Shown here piece by piece: positions 1 to 7,861 of a stretch of 64,000 nt of DNA; position 1 is the stretch's first letter, and each line of letters starts with the position of its first letter. The DNA is from HK1 sp965202735 (GTDB taxonomy: Bacteria; Pseudomonadota; Gammaproteobacteria; HK1). Under the pieces are notes generated by a model, which worked only from the letters and a program-made list of their open reading frames with translations, was not told the origin of the DNA and made no database searches. The stretch is from NCBI GenBank assembly GCA_965202735.1, contig OZ241844.1, forward strand, positions 4,526,001 to 4,590,000, read 5' to 3'. The translations under genes and the position numbers were made by a program.

Positions 1-1074
1 CGCGCGCTGACCGGGTTCCGCACCCTGCATCCGCTGTTCGCGGGGGTGAACCTGGTGTGGAGGCTCAACCGGGGGGTCGACCGCACCCCGATACTGCACG
101 AGCGGGCCTTCTCCTCCGAGGAGTGGCTGCGGAGCCCGCTGCGTCACCTCGTGCACCACCGGATCCCCTTTCTGCGGCGCCGGCTCCGCGGTTCGCACGC
201 CATGGTGGACTTCCCGGTGCTCGAGGAGCTGCGCGACTCCGGCGTCACCGACTACCTGTGCTACTTCACGCCGTTCTCCGGCGAGACCGAGCCCGGTCCC
301 GACGCTCGCGGCATCATGGGATCGTGGGCGACGGATCGGTCCGGCGGCTTCGGCGAGGAGGACCTCCGGGTCTTCGCGCGGATTCAGCGCCGCTTCGCCG
401 TCTCCTGCAAGGTCCAGATTCAGGATCGGATCACCCGCAACCTCCTGGAGACCTACCTCGGCCCGGACGCCGGCGCCCGGGTCCTGGAGGGACAGATACG
501 GCGCGGCGACGGCGAGCGGATCCACGCCGTCATCTGGTACAGCGACATGCGCGACTCCACCGGGCTCGCCGACCGTCTCGATCCCCGCGCCTTCATCGAG
601 CTGCTCAACCGGTACTTCGAGTGCACCGCCGGGGCGGTCATCGCGGGCGGCGGCGAGGTCCTACGGTTCGTCGGGGATGCGGTGCTCGCGATCTTCCCGA
701 TCCGGGAAGGAGGCGACGACGCGCGCACCGCCGCCGAACGGGCCCTGGCCGCCGCGCGCGATGCCGAGCTCCGCCTCTCCCGCGCCAACGAGCGGCTCGC
801 CGACACGGGGACGGACCCCATCGGATTCGGCCTCGGCCTGCACGTGGGGGACGTGATGTACGGCAACATCGGCGTGCCGGAGCGTCTCGAGTTCTCCGTG
901 ATCGGTCCGGCCGCCAACGAGGTCGCCCGCATCGAGGATCTGACCAGGGCGCTCGGACGAAGGGTGCTGCTGAGCGCGGCGTTCGCGGAGACGGCGGGGG
1001 CGCGATGCGAGTCCCTGGGCACGCATCGGCTGCGCGGCGTCGACGCGCCGGTGGAGGTGTTCGCGCCCCGCTGA
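1..1074 (+). CDS. Class III adenylate/guanylate cyclase, 5'-truncated by window edge
   Basis: The reading frame is open from the first base, so the gene begins upstream; a GTG at 46 is the first start codon inside the window. The N-terminal half (about 150 residues) is a non-catalytic region with no membrane segment visible. The C-terminal half is a class III cyclase domain that makes a cyclic nucleotide from ATP or GTP. The first metal-binding Asp lies in YSDMRDST, the second in FVGDAVLAIF, and the dimer-interface/transition-state region follows in GLHVGDVMYGNIG and SVIGPAANEVARIE. The stop is TGA at 1072-1074. Two R1 repeats separate it from cysS. Purine specificity cannot be decided from sequence alone. 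Confidence 0.9.
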   Translation, partial: RALTGFRTLHPLFAGVNLVWRLNRGVDRTPILHERAFSSEEWLRSPLRHLVHHRIPFLRRRLRGSHAMVDFPVLEELRDSGVTDYLCYFTPFSGETEPGPDARGIMGSWATDRSGGFGEEDLRVFARIQRRFAVSCKVQIQDRITRNLLETYLGPDAGARVLEGQIRRGDGERIHAVIWYSDMRDSTGLADRLDPRAFIELLNRYFECTAGAVIAGGGEVLRFVGDAVLAIFPIREGGDDARTAAERALAAARDAELRLSRANERLADTGTDPIGFGLGLHVGDVMYGNIGVPERLEFSVIGPAANEVARIEDLTRALGRRVLLSAAFAETAGARCESLGTHRLRGVDAPVEVFAPR

Positions 1075-1133
1075 CTTCCTCCGGCGGGCGGACGACGGGT
1101 GTGCCAGAGCTGCGGGCCGGTGAGAGATCGGCG

Positions 1134-1245
1134 ATTCCCGCCAGCGCCCGGAGAGGTCGTGCCGTGGTGGGATCGTGGTGCGATCTCGACCTTCAGGGCG
1201 TCGAGTCGGGGGGATTTCAGGGGCCTGCTCCCGCCCGGCGGGAAT
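1134..1245 (+). repeat. R1 dispersed repeat, copy A (about 112 bp)
   Basis: First of two tandem copies ahead of cysS. It begins ATTCCCGCCAGCGCCCGG and ends CCCGCCCGGCGGGAAT, so the ends are inverted repeats. An inner inverted pair TCGAC...GTCGA surrounds the centre. The same sequence recurs at 1265, 5700, 18883, 28112, 31830 and 34417. Confidence 0.9.
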
Positions 1246-1264
1246 GGCTGGTGAGAAATCAGCC

Positions 1265-1376
1265 ATTCCCGCCAATGCCCGGAGAGGCCGTACCGTGTTG
1301 GAATCGTGGTGCGATTCCGACCTTCAGGGCGTCGAGTCGAGGGGATTTCAGGAGCCTGCTCCCGCCTGGCGGGAAT
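1265..1376 (+). repeat. R1 dispersed repeat, copy B
   Basis: Second tandem copy, 19 bp after copy A (period 131 bp including the flank TGGCTGGTGAGAAATC, which is also repeated). It ends 92 bp before the cysS ATG and points in the same direction as cysS, so it would be transcribed if the cysS promoter lies upstream. Confidence 0.9.
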
Positions 1377-1468
1377 GGCTGGTGAGAAATCGCGGTCGGG
1401 GCAGGCGGGCGGGGGATGTGCTACAAACCGGCGCTTCGCCGCCACCGTCGGAGGCCCGGGCGCCGGCC

Positions 1469-2926
1469 ATGCTGCGCATCTACAACACCCTCACCCGGAC
1501 GAAGGAGGAGCTCCGTCCCATCGAGCCCGGACACGTGCGGATGTACGTGTGCGGCATGACCGTCTACGACTACTGCCATCTCGGCCACGCCCGGGTGCTG
1601 GTGGCGTTCGACACGGTCGCCCGCTACCTGCGCAGCCTGGGCTACCGGGTCACCTACGTGCGCAACATCACCGACATCGACGACAAGATCATCGCCCGGG
1701 CGAGCGAGAACGGCGAGGACTTCCGCACCCTCACGGAGCGCTTCATCGGCCACATGCACGAGGACTGCCGCGCGCTCGGCGTGCTCGCCCCGGACATGGA
1801 GCCGCGCGCGACGCACTACATCGGTCCCATCATCGCGATGGTGGAGCGGCTGCTCGCGAACGGGGCCGCCTACCGGGGCGCGACCGGCGACGTGTACTAC
1901 GACGTGAGCGCGTTCCCCGCCTACGGAGCGCTCTCCGACCGGCGGCTGGAGGACCTGCGCAGCGGGGCCCGGGTCGAGGTGGACGAGGCGAAGGACGATC
2001 CCCTCGACTTCGTGCTGTGGAAGGCGGCGAAGCCCGGCGAGCCGAGCTGGGAGTCGCCGTGGGGTCCGGGCCGCCCCGGCTGGCATATCGAGTGCTCGGC
2101 GATGTCGATGTCGTGCCTGGGGGATCACTTCGACATCCACGGCGGGGGCATGGACCTCCAGTTCCCGCATCACGAGAACGAGCTCGCCCAGAGCGAGGCC
2201 GCCACCGGCGGCAGGTTCGTGAACGTGTGGATGCACAACGGCTTCGTGCGCATCGACGACGAGAAGATGTCGAAGTCGCTCGGCAACTTCTTCACCGTGC
2301 GCAGCGCCCTGGCGCGCTATCCGGCGGAGACGGTGCGCTGCTTCATGCTGTCGAGCCACTACCGCAGCCCGCTCAACTACTCCGAGGACCACCTGCGGCA
2401 GGCCGACGCCTCGGTCCGCCGCCTGTACACGGCGCTGCGCGGCCTCGACGCGGGGGAGGGAGCGCCGCGGGGCGCGCCGGGACCCTGCGCCGGACCGCGT
2501 CACGGGGCGCGCGGCCCCGACACGCGGGAGGGAGCGCCGCGGGAGCCCTGGCTCGCCCGCTTTCGGGCCGCGATGGACGACGACTTCAACACGCCGGAGG
2601 CGATCTCGGTGCTCTTCGACCTCGCCCACGAGGTCAACCGGGCGCGCGAGCCGGACCCCGATCGTGCGCGCTCTCTCGCCGGCGCGCTGCGCGCGCTGGG
2701 CGGGGTCCTCGGGCTTCTCGGCGCCGACCCGGAGGCCTGGCTGCGGGGCGAGTCCGCCGGCGGCGGACCGGACGACGACGAGGTCGCGGCGATGATCGAG
2801 AGGCGGACCGCGGCGCGGGTGCGCAAGGACTGGGCCGAGGCGGATCGGCTGCGCGACGGGCTGGCCGCCGCGGGAATCGTTCTGGAGGACGGAGCGGGGG
2901 GGACGGTGTGGCGGCGGGTCCGCTGA
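1469..2926 (+). CDS. cysS: Cysteinyl-tRNA synthetase
   Basis: Class I aminoacyl-tRNA synthetase charging tRNA-Cys in the cytoplasm (485 residues, slightly longer than the usual 460). It begins MLRIYNTLTRTKEEL, the standard N-terminus, which fixes the ATG at 1469 although the frame stays open further upstream through the R1 repeats. The HIGH motif is HLGH at residues 37-40 and the KMSKS motif is KMSKSLGNF near residue 270. The zinc ligands are the Cys in YVCGMTVYD, the Cys in HIECSAMS and the His/Glu in PHHENE. An insertion of about 35 residues rich in Gly, Ala, Arg and Pro sits between the catalytic core and the DALR-type helical domain, and contains two near-identical GEGAPR/REGAPR stretches; it explains the extra length. 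Confidence 0.97.
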   Translation: MLRIYNTLTRTKEELRPIEPGHVRMYVCGMTVYDYCHLGHARVLVAFDTVARYLRSLGYRVTYVRNITDIDDKIIARASENGEDFRTLTERFIGHMHEDCRALGVLAPDMEPRATHYIGPIIAMVERLLANGAAYRGATGDVYYDVSAFPAYGALSDRRLEDLRSGARVEVDEAKDDPLDFVLWKAAKPGEPSWESPWGPGRPGWHIECSAMSMSCLGDHFDIHGGGMDLQFPHHENELAQSEAATGGRFVNVWMHNGFVRIDDEKMSKSLGNFFTVRSALARYPAETVRCFMLSSHYRSPLNYSEDHLRQADASVRRLYTALRGLDAGEGAPRGAPGPCAGPRHGARGPDTREGAPREPWLARFRAAMDDDFNTPEAISVLFDLAHEVNRAREPDPDRARSLAGALRALGGVLGLLGADPEAWLRGESAGGGPDDDEVAAMIERRTAARVRKDWAEADRLRDGLAAAGIVLEDGAGGTVWRRVR

Positions 2927-3007
2927 CGGGCCGGGTGCTGCCCGCCGGGTACGAGGCGCGGCGCCGACTGGCGTATCATCGGAGCCGGATCGGTGGAGGG
3001 TGTTGCG

Positions 3008-3733
3008 ATGCGAACGTTCGTGATTGTGGCGGCGCTGCTGGCGGGCGCCGGATTCCTGCCCGCGCAGTCCGCCGAGGATGTTCCGCCGGCGCTGTCCGCG
3101 CGGCTCGAGGCGCTCGTGCCGGGCCGGCAGCCGGATTCCGTCGCCGCGACCGCGCTGCCCGGGATGTACGAGGTCCGGTACGGCCCCATCGTCGTCTACC
3201 TCTCCGGCGACGGCCTGTACATGCTCCGCGGCGACCTCGTCGACCTCGATACGGGGCGCAACGTCACGGAGGCGGCGCGCTCGCACGCGAGGGCGGAGAC
3301 CATCGGCGCCCTCGGCGAGTCGAGCATGGTCGTGTTCGCGCCGGAGACGGTGAGGCACACGATCACCGTCTTCACCGACATCGACTGCGGGTACTGCCAG
3401 CGGATGCACCGGCAGATGGCCGACTACAACCGGCTCGGCATCAAGGTCCGGTACACGGCGTTCCCGCGGGCCGGGATCGGCTCGGACACCTACGACAGGA
3501 TGGTCTCGGTGTGGTGCGCATCGGACCCGAATGCCGCGATGACCGACGCGAAGGCCGGGCGCGCCGTCGACGCGGCCCGGTGCGACAACCCCGTCGGCGC
3601 GCACTACGAGGCGGGACACGCGATCGGGGTGAGGGGAACGCCGGCGATCGTGCTGGAGTCCGGCGAGATGATTCCGGGCTACGTCGAGCCGCAGGAGCTG
3701 CTCGGCCGGCTCGACGGGCGCCCCGCGGGCTGA
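3008..3733 (+). CDS. DsbC/DsbG-like periplasmic thiol-disulfide isomerase
   Basis: Predicted periplasmic disulfide isomerase of 241 residues. A signal peptide occupies residues 1-22 (MRTFVIVAALLAGAGFLPA, cleavage near QSA). A DsbC-type dimerisation domain follows (RLEALVPG...YEVRYGPIVVYLSGDG) and then a thioredoxin fold with the active site CGYC at 127-130 inside FTDIDCGYCQRMH, and the cis-Pro loop VRGTPAIVL. A second Cys pair (WCAS and RCDNP) matches the structural disulfide of DsbC. The ATG at 3008 is chosen because GGAGG lies at 2995-2999 and the signal peptide starts there. Its electron donor DsbD is not in the window. Confidence 0.93.
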   Translation: MRTFVIVAALLAGAGFLPAQSAEDVPPALSARLEALVPGRQPDSVAATALPGMYEVRYGPIVVYLSGDGLYMLRGDLVDLDTGRNVTEAARSHARAETIGALGESSMVVFAPETVRHTITVFTDIDCGYCQRMHRQMADYNRLGIKVRYTAFPRAGIGSDTYDRMVSVWCASDPNAAMTDAKAGRAVDAARCDNPVGAHYEAGHAIGVRGTPAIVLESGEMIPGYVEPQELLGRLDGRPAG

Positions 3734-3752
3734 CGGCCGGCTCGGGTGCGGC

Positions 3753-3908
3753 GTGCGCGTCGTCTACATCCTCGCCGCCCTGGTCGTCGTGCTCGGCTGG
3801 CTGTCGTTCGAGACGCGGGCGCGCAACCGCGACGTCTCGCAGGTGCTGTTCGCGTTCACCATCCTGGCCGCGGTCGCGCTGGCGGCAGCGGCCCTCGGCC
3901 TGTACTGA
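3753..3908 (+). CDS. Small two-helix membrane protein (51 aa), hypothetical
   Basis: GTG-started ORF of 51 residues beginning 20 bp after the dsbC-like gene. It has two hydrophobic segments, residues 2-17 (RVVYILAALVVVLGWL) and 32-50 (VLFAFTILAAVALAAAALGL), joined by a charged loop FETRARNRDVSQ, and ends in Tyr. The clean helix-loop-helix pattern and tight spacing suggest a real gene; no function is recognised. It could be chance coding in GC-rich DNA, because no strong ribosome-binding site precedes it. Confidence 0.45.
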   Translation: MRVVYILAALVVVLGWLSFETRARNRDVSQVLFAFTILAAVALAAAALGLY

Positions 3909-4118
3909 CGCAGCTCCGGGAAGGGGTCCGGACCACGGACCCGCCGCGGTCCGCGGGCTTCACCCGCTCGCGGAGGCGCCCGCGGGTCCGCGCCCTCGGC
4001 CGGGACCCGGTGACGTCCCCGCGCGGCGCGTGCCGGCGTCCCGGTCTCCCGGTCGTCATCATCCCGCTCCATGAGGTCCGTGCGTCGGGCATGTCGCCCG
4101 CCCTCGGCCGGGATCGGC

Positions 4119-5606
4119 TCAGGTCGGGGAGGAGCCGGGTCCCCGGCGGGGCGCGTCCGGCGCCGCCATGTCCGGAGACGGCACGCGGGCGATCCGGAGC
4201 AGGTTCGTCGTCCCCGAGATCCCGAACGGCATGCCGGCCATGATGACGAGCCGGTCGCCGGGGTTCGCGAACCCCTCGGCGACCGCGGTGCGGCACGCGT
4301 GGTCGACCATCTCCTCGACGTGGTCCACGTCCTCGGTCAGCACGGAGTGAAGTCCCCACACCAGGGACAGGCGGCGCGCGGTGCTCAGGTGGGGCGTCAG
4401 GCTCAGGATCGGCGCGCCCGGCCGCTCGCGCGCCGCGCGCAGGCTGCTCGATCCGGAATTGGTGTACGTCACCGCGGCGGATACCGACAGGGTCTGCGCG
4501 ATACGCCTCATCGCATCGGAGATCGCGTCCGCCGCGGTCGGGTCCGGTGACGTATGGGCGGCGCCGATCTGCTCCCGGTAATGGGGGTCGCGCTCCACCC
4601 GCGTGACGATGCGATCCATGATGTCGACGGCTTCGACCGGGAAGCGTCCCACCGCCGTCTCCCCCGAGAGCATGACCGCGTCGGCGCCGTCGTAGACGGC
4701 GCTCGCCACGTCGGAGGCTTCGGCCCTCGTCGGCACCGGCGACGAGATCATCGACTCCAGCATCTGGGTCGCCACGATCACGGGCTTGCCCGCGCCGCGG
4801 CAGGTCCGCACGATGCGGCGGGAGATGCTCGGAACGTCCTCGGGCGGAAGCTCCACGCCGAGGTCGCCGCGCGCGACCATGACGGCGTCGGACAGTTCGA
4901 CGATCTCGTCCAGCCGGTGCACCGCGGAGGGCTTCTCGAGCTTGGTGACCAGGCTGGCCCGGCCGCCGATCGCCTCGCGCAGTACGAGCACGTCGCTCGG
5001 GCGCTGGACGAACGACGCCGCCACCCAGTCCGCGCCGAGCTCCAGACCCAGCGCGAGGTCCCGGCGGTCCTTGCCCGTCAACGGCGAGATGGGAAGCACC
5101 GCGTCGGGGATGTTGACGCCCTTGTGGTCCGAGATCTCGCCGCCGACCTTCACCCTCGTGTCCGCGAAGTTCGCGCCGCAGGTCTCGACCTCGAGCCGGA
5201 TCCTGCCGTCGTCGACGAGAAGGTCGGTGCCCGGCTTGAGCGCGGTGAACACCTCCGGATGCGGGAGCGTGACCCGGTGGGAGTCTCCGGGGGAGGGATC
5301 GAGGTCGAGCACGAACGACGCGCCTTCCTTGAGCGTCGCGCATCGTTCGGCGAACGCCCCGATGCGGAGCTTCGGCCCCTGCAGGTCGAGCAGCACTCCG
5401 ATGGGACGCCCCGTCGTGGCTTCCACCCGCCGGACCGCCTCGAAGCACCGCCGGTGGCCGTCGTGGTCGCCGTGGCTGAAGTTCAGCCGGAACATGTCGA
5501 CGCCGGCGGCGAACAGGGCCCGGATGGTGTCCGGCGCCGCCGAGGCGGGCCCGAGGGTGGCGATGATCTTGGCGAACCGGTGTCGTCGCATCGGCAGGTC
5601 TTCCAT
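4119..5606 (-). CDS. pyk: Pyruvate kinase
   Basis: Converts phosphoenolpyruvate and ADP to pyruvate and ATP in the last step of glycolysis. The 495 residues contain the N-terminal KIIATLGPASA, the effector/substrate loop RLNFSHGDHDGH, LDLQGPKLRIG, the catalytic MVARGDLGVELPPEDVP and the pyruvate-kinase signature KPVIVATQMLESM, followed by DAVMLSGETAVG and a C-terminal allosteric-type domain. Two starts are close: ATG at 5606 (MEDLP) and ATG at 5591 (MRRHRFAK); neither has a strong Shine-Dalgarno, and the second matches family N-termini equally well. An R1 repeat (5700-5811) lies upstream in the sense direction. The C-terminal tail is Pro/Gly-rich and low in complexity. Confidence 0.95.
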   Translation of the reverse strand: MEDLPMRRHRFAKIIATLGPASAAPDTIRALFAAGVDMFRLNFSHGDHDGHRRCFEAVRRVEATTGRPIGVLLDLQGPKLRIGAFAERCATLKEGASFVLDLDPSPGDSHRVTLPHPEVFTALKPGTDLLVDDGRIRLEVETCGANFADTRVKVGGEISDHKGVNIPDAVLPISPLTGKDRRDLALGLELGADWVAASFVQRPSDVLVLREAIGGRASLVTKLEKPSAVHRLDEIVELSDAVMVARGDLGVELPPEDVPSISRRIVRTCRGAGKPVIVATQMLESMISSPVPTRAEASDVASAVYDGADAVMLSGETAVGRFPVEAVDIMDRIVTRVERDPHYREQIGAAHTSPDPTAADAISDAMRRIAQTLSVSAAVTYTNSGSSSLRAARERPGAPILSLTPHLSTARRLSLVWGLHSVLTEDVDHVEEMVDHACRTAVAEGFANPGDRLVIMAGMPFGISGTTNLLRIARVPSPDMAAPDAPRRGPGSSPT

Positions 5607-5699
5607 GGTGGGCCGGCGAACGGCCCACGCCGTGCATTCGGCCGAGGATTCTACTCGTGCGGGTGAACCAGCCGGCAGGCCACTGTACACACGCCAGCG

Positions 5700-5811
5700 A
5701 TTCCCGCCAGACGGGAACAGGCCCCTGAAATCCCCTCGATTCGACGCACTGAAGGTCGTAATCGCACCACGATTCCACCACGGTACGGCCTTTCCGGGCG
5801 CTGGCGGGAAT
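5700..5811 (-). repeat. R1 dispersed repeat, copy C
   Basis: Reverse-oriented copy: the right end at 5811 reads ATTCCCGCCAGCGCCCGG on the minus strand and the left end at 5700 closes with TCTGGCGGGAAT. It sits between the Uma2-like gene and pyk, 93 bp ahead of the 5606 start, in the sense direction for pyk. Confidence 0.9.
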
Positions 5812-5842
5812 CGCTGTACGCAACGTCTTCTCAGGGCTACGG

Positions 5843-6424
5843 TCAGGGCCACAGATCGCCCAGTCCGAAGACGACCGCATCGAACGGTCGAATGCTCACC
5901 GGCCCGTCATCCTTCGCGCTCGCAATCAGCAGCCACTGCCCGTCGTGCAGCTCGAACGCCTCGAGGGTCCGGTCCGTCGGGTCGACGAGCCACAGGTGGG
6001 AAACTCCCTCGCGGGCGTAGACTGGCCGCTTCTCGTGCAGGTCGACCTTGCGGGTCGAGCTCGAGAGCACCTCGCACACCCAGTCCGGCGCGAGGGTGAA
6101 GTACGCGGTGTCGGGGAGCTCCGGCATGCGTTCGCGGCGCCAGCCCGCGAGGTCCGGCACCAGGACGTCTTCGCCGAGGTGAAGCTCCGGCTCGTCGAGG
6201 ATCCACCATCCTCCAGGACCGCCCCGGCCTCTGTGGAATGGCGGGCTGAGCTCGCCGCCAAGCACGGAGCTCGCCACCGTGTGCGCCGGCGCCGGCCGCG
6301 GATGGGTGTAGAGCGCTCCGTCGATGATCTCGGCGACCAGGTGCGCGGGCGCGTCGAGCACATCCTGGTAGGTGGCCCGGCGCGGCTGGACCGCATGGCT
6401 GCGCCGCGCACTGGATTGGGTCAT
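5843..6424 (-). CDS. Uma2 family protein (DUF820, PD-(D/E)XK-like fold)
   Basis: Predicted 193-residue member of the Uma2/DUF820 family, which has a restriction-endonuclease-like fold but no firmly established role. The family layout is visible: HLVAEIIDGALYTHPRP near the N-terminus, LGEDVLVPDLAGWR (Asp of the core), DWVCEVLSSSTRKVDLHEKRPVYAREGVSHLWLVDP (the E-x-S and K of the putative nuclease core) and a C-terminal Leu-Glu-Ala-Phe strand. The start at 6424 is preceded by GAGGAGGAGC on the minus strand, an excellent ribosome-binding site. Such genes are often multicopy in cyanobacteria and actinobacteria, and an isolated copy here is plausibly mobile. Confidence 0.85.
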   Translation of the reverse strand: MTQSSARRSHAVQPRRATYQDVLDAPAHLVAEIIDGALYTHPRPAPAHTVASSVLGGELSPPFHRGRGGPGGWWILDEPELHLGEDVLVPDLAGWRRERMPELPDTAYFTLAPDWVCEVLSSSTRKVDLHEKRPVYAREGVSHLWLVDPTDRTLEAFELHDGQWLLIASAKDDGPVSIRPFDAVVFGLGDLWP

Positions 6425-6775
6425 CGAGCTCCTCCTCGGTTCAGTCGAGGCACTGCCAGGTCCGAGACACTTCCTTCTCGGCACATCCGCTCCAACCACC
6501 GAGCGTGTTGAGGCCGGTGTCCGTCAAGGGTTTGCCAGAAGCGTCGCAAAATGTATCACGGGCCCAGTATCCGACCCGGCACTTCTCCTCCCGGCACGGT
6601 CTGTTCCCGGCAATGCGCACCCGCAGTCAGTCAGCCGCAGTCAGTCAGCCGGGAAACGGTGAAAATTTCGCGCTAACATGGCCCCGCACCGACAGGGGTG
6701 CGACGCGCTCGGCTCCGCCGGCCTCGACTCGTTCGTGGACGGTCGGGCCGGCGCCGCGGCGCACCGGAGAAACCG
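6425..6775. other. Intergenic, divergent promoter region with a 14-bp tandem duplication
   Basis: About 350 bp between divergent genes, with lower GC around 6480-6560. Two perfect 14-bp copies of CCGCAGTCAGTCAG lie at 6621-6634 and 6635-6648. AAAATTTCGCGCTAACAT follows just upstream of the xdhC leader and could hold a -10 element. No gene is seen. Confidence 0.5.
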
Positions 6776-7123
6776 ATGGGCGAGCCCGAGCTTCCCGTGA
6801 ACGAGCCGGACCCGGACCCGCTGGCGACGGCGGAGCGCTGGCGCAACGCCGGGCGCGGCGTCGCCATCGCCACCGTCATCGCCACGTGGGGATCGTCCCC
6901 GCGTCCGGTCGGAAGCCAGCTCGTGCTCGACGCCGAGGGACGCTTCGCCGGCTCGGTGTCGGGCGGGTGCATCGAGGGCGCGGTGATCGCCCAGGGCATC
7001 GAGGCGATCCGGGACGGGACGCCCCGCGTCCTCGACTTCGGCGTGAGCGACGAGCGGGCGTGGGAGGTCGGCCTGACCTGCGGAGGCAAGGTGCAGGTGT
7101 ACGTCGAGCCCGTCGAGGGCTGA
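6776..7123 (+). CDS. XdhC/CoxI N-terminal-type protein (short, 115 aa)
   Basis: Carries only the XdhC_CoxI domain: VAIATVIATWGSSPRPVGSQL, then the cysteine loop GSVSGGCIEGAV, and a second Cys in GLTCGGKVQVYVEP. Family members help insert sulfurated molybdenum cofactor into xanthine-dehydrogenase-type or CO-dehydrogenase-type enzymes. The ATG at 6776 has GGAGA six bases upstream. The Rossmann half is encoded separately 42 bp downstream, an arrangement common in alphaproteobacterial molybdoenzyme loci, so this is a two-gene form rather than a broken gene. No molybdoenzyme gene is visible in the window. Confidence 0.87.
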   Translation: MGEPELPVNEPDPDPLATAERWRNAGRGVAIATVIATWGSSPRPVGSQLVLDAEGRFAGSVSGGCIEGAVIAQGIEAIRDGTPRVLDFGVSDERAWEVGLTCGGKVQVYVEPVEG

Positions 7124-7165
7124 AGCCGCCTCCGTGAACGCATCCGTGGTCCCCGACGTCCCGCG

Positions 7166-7861
7166 ATGAAGCGCCCGGTGCTGCAGGCCGTGCTCGAAGC
7201 GCGAGCGCACCGGCGCCCGCTGGTCCTCGTCACCGAGCTGGGCTCAGGTCGCCAGTGGGCGGAGGTCCGGGGCGGTCCGGCATCCGGTCTCGACGCGCGC
7301 GTTCGGGAGGCGGCGCTCGGCGCGCTCGCCCGCGACCGGAGCGCGGTCGTGGAGGTCGCCGGCGCAAGGTACTTCCTGCACGCGATGAACCCTCCGCTGC
7401 GGCTGTTCGTGGTGGGGGCGGTCCACATCGCGCAGGCCCTCGTCCCCATGGCGTCGCTGCTGGGGTACGCGGTCACCGTGATCGATCCGCGCCGCGCCTT
7501 CGTCACCGGCGAGCGCTTCCCCGGCGTGACGGTGACGACCGAATGGCCCGACGACGCGCTCGCCGCCGCGGCGCTCGATGCCCGCAGCGCGGTGGTGACG
7601 CTCACGCACGATCCCAAGCTCGACGATCCGGCGCTCGGCATCGCGCTCGCCTCGCCCGCGTTCTACATCGGGAGCCTCGGCAGCCGGCGCACGCACGACA
7701 GGCGCATCGCGCGGCTCACGGCCGCGGGAGTGCGGCCGGAGGCGCTCGCGCGGATTCACGCGCCGGTCGGAATCGACATCGGGGCGGTGGGCGCGGCGGA
7801 GATCGCCGCGTCGATCGCCGCCGAGCTGACCGCGGTCCTTCGGGCCCGGACCGAAGCGTGA
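7166..7861 (+). CDS. XdhC family protein, Rossmann domain partner
   Basis: The 231 residues form the second half of the XdhC architecture. A short N-terminal XdhC-like strand region is followed by a nucleotide-binding Rossmann segment (LRLFVVGAVHIAQALVPMA, with GAVHIA in the dinucleotide loop) and the family's conserved VTLTHDPKLDDPAL, FYIGSLGSRRTHDRR and PVGIDIGAVGAAEIAASI. The last match is the hallmark C-terminal block. It overlaps the next gene by 4 bp (GTGA), which implies translational coupling. Likely role: binding and delivery of molybdenum cofactor to a hydroxylase-type enzyme encoded elsewhere. Confidence 0.9.
   Translation: MKRPVLQAVLEARAHRRPLVLVTELGSGRQWAEVRGGPASGLDARVREAALGALARDRSAVVEVAGARYFLHAMNPPLRLFVVGAVHIAQALVPMASLLGYAVTVIDPRRAFVTGERFPGVTVTTEWPDDALAAAALDARSAVVTLTHDPKLDDPALGIALASPAFYIGSLGSRRTHDRRIARLTAAGVRPEALARIHAPVGIDIGAVGAAEIAASIAAELTAVLRARTEA

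Noticed and set aside
1175..1468. Longer N-terminus of CysS extending into the R1 copies
   Set aside because: The translated repeat has no similarity to CysS, and MLRIYNTLTR is the normal N-terminus.
3909..4118. Possible extra gene between the small membrane ORF and pyk
   Set aside because: Open frames exist on both strands but none shows recognisable motifs or a ribosome-binding site.
6776..7861. XdhC halves as one frameshifted gene
   Set aside because: Both halves are complete domains, each with its own start, separated by 42 bp; the split form is common in molybdoenzyme loci.
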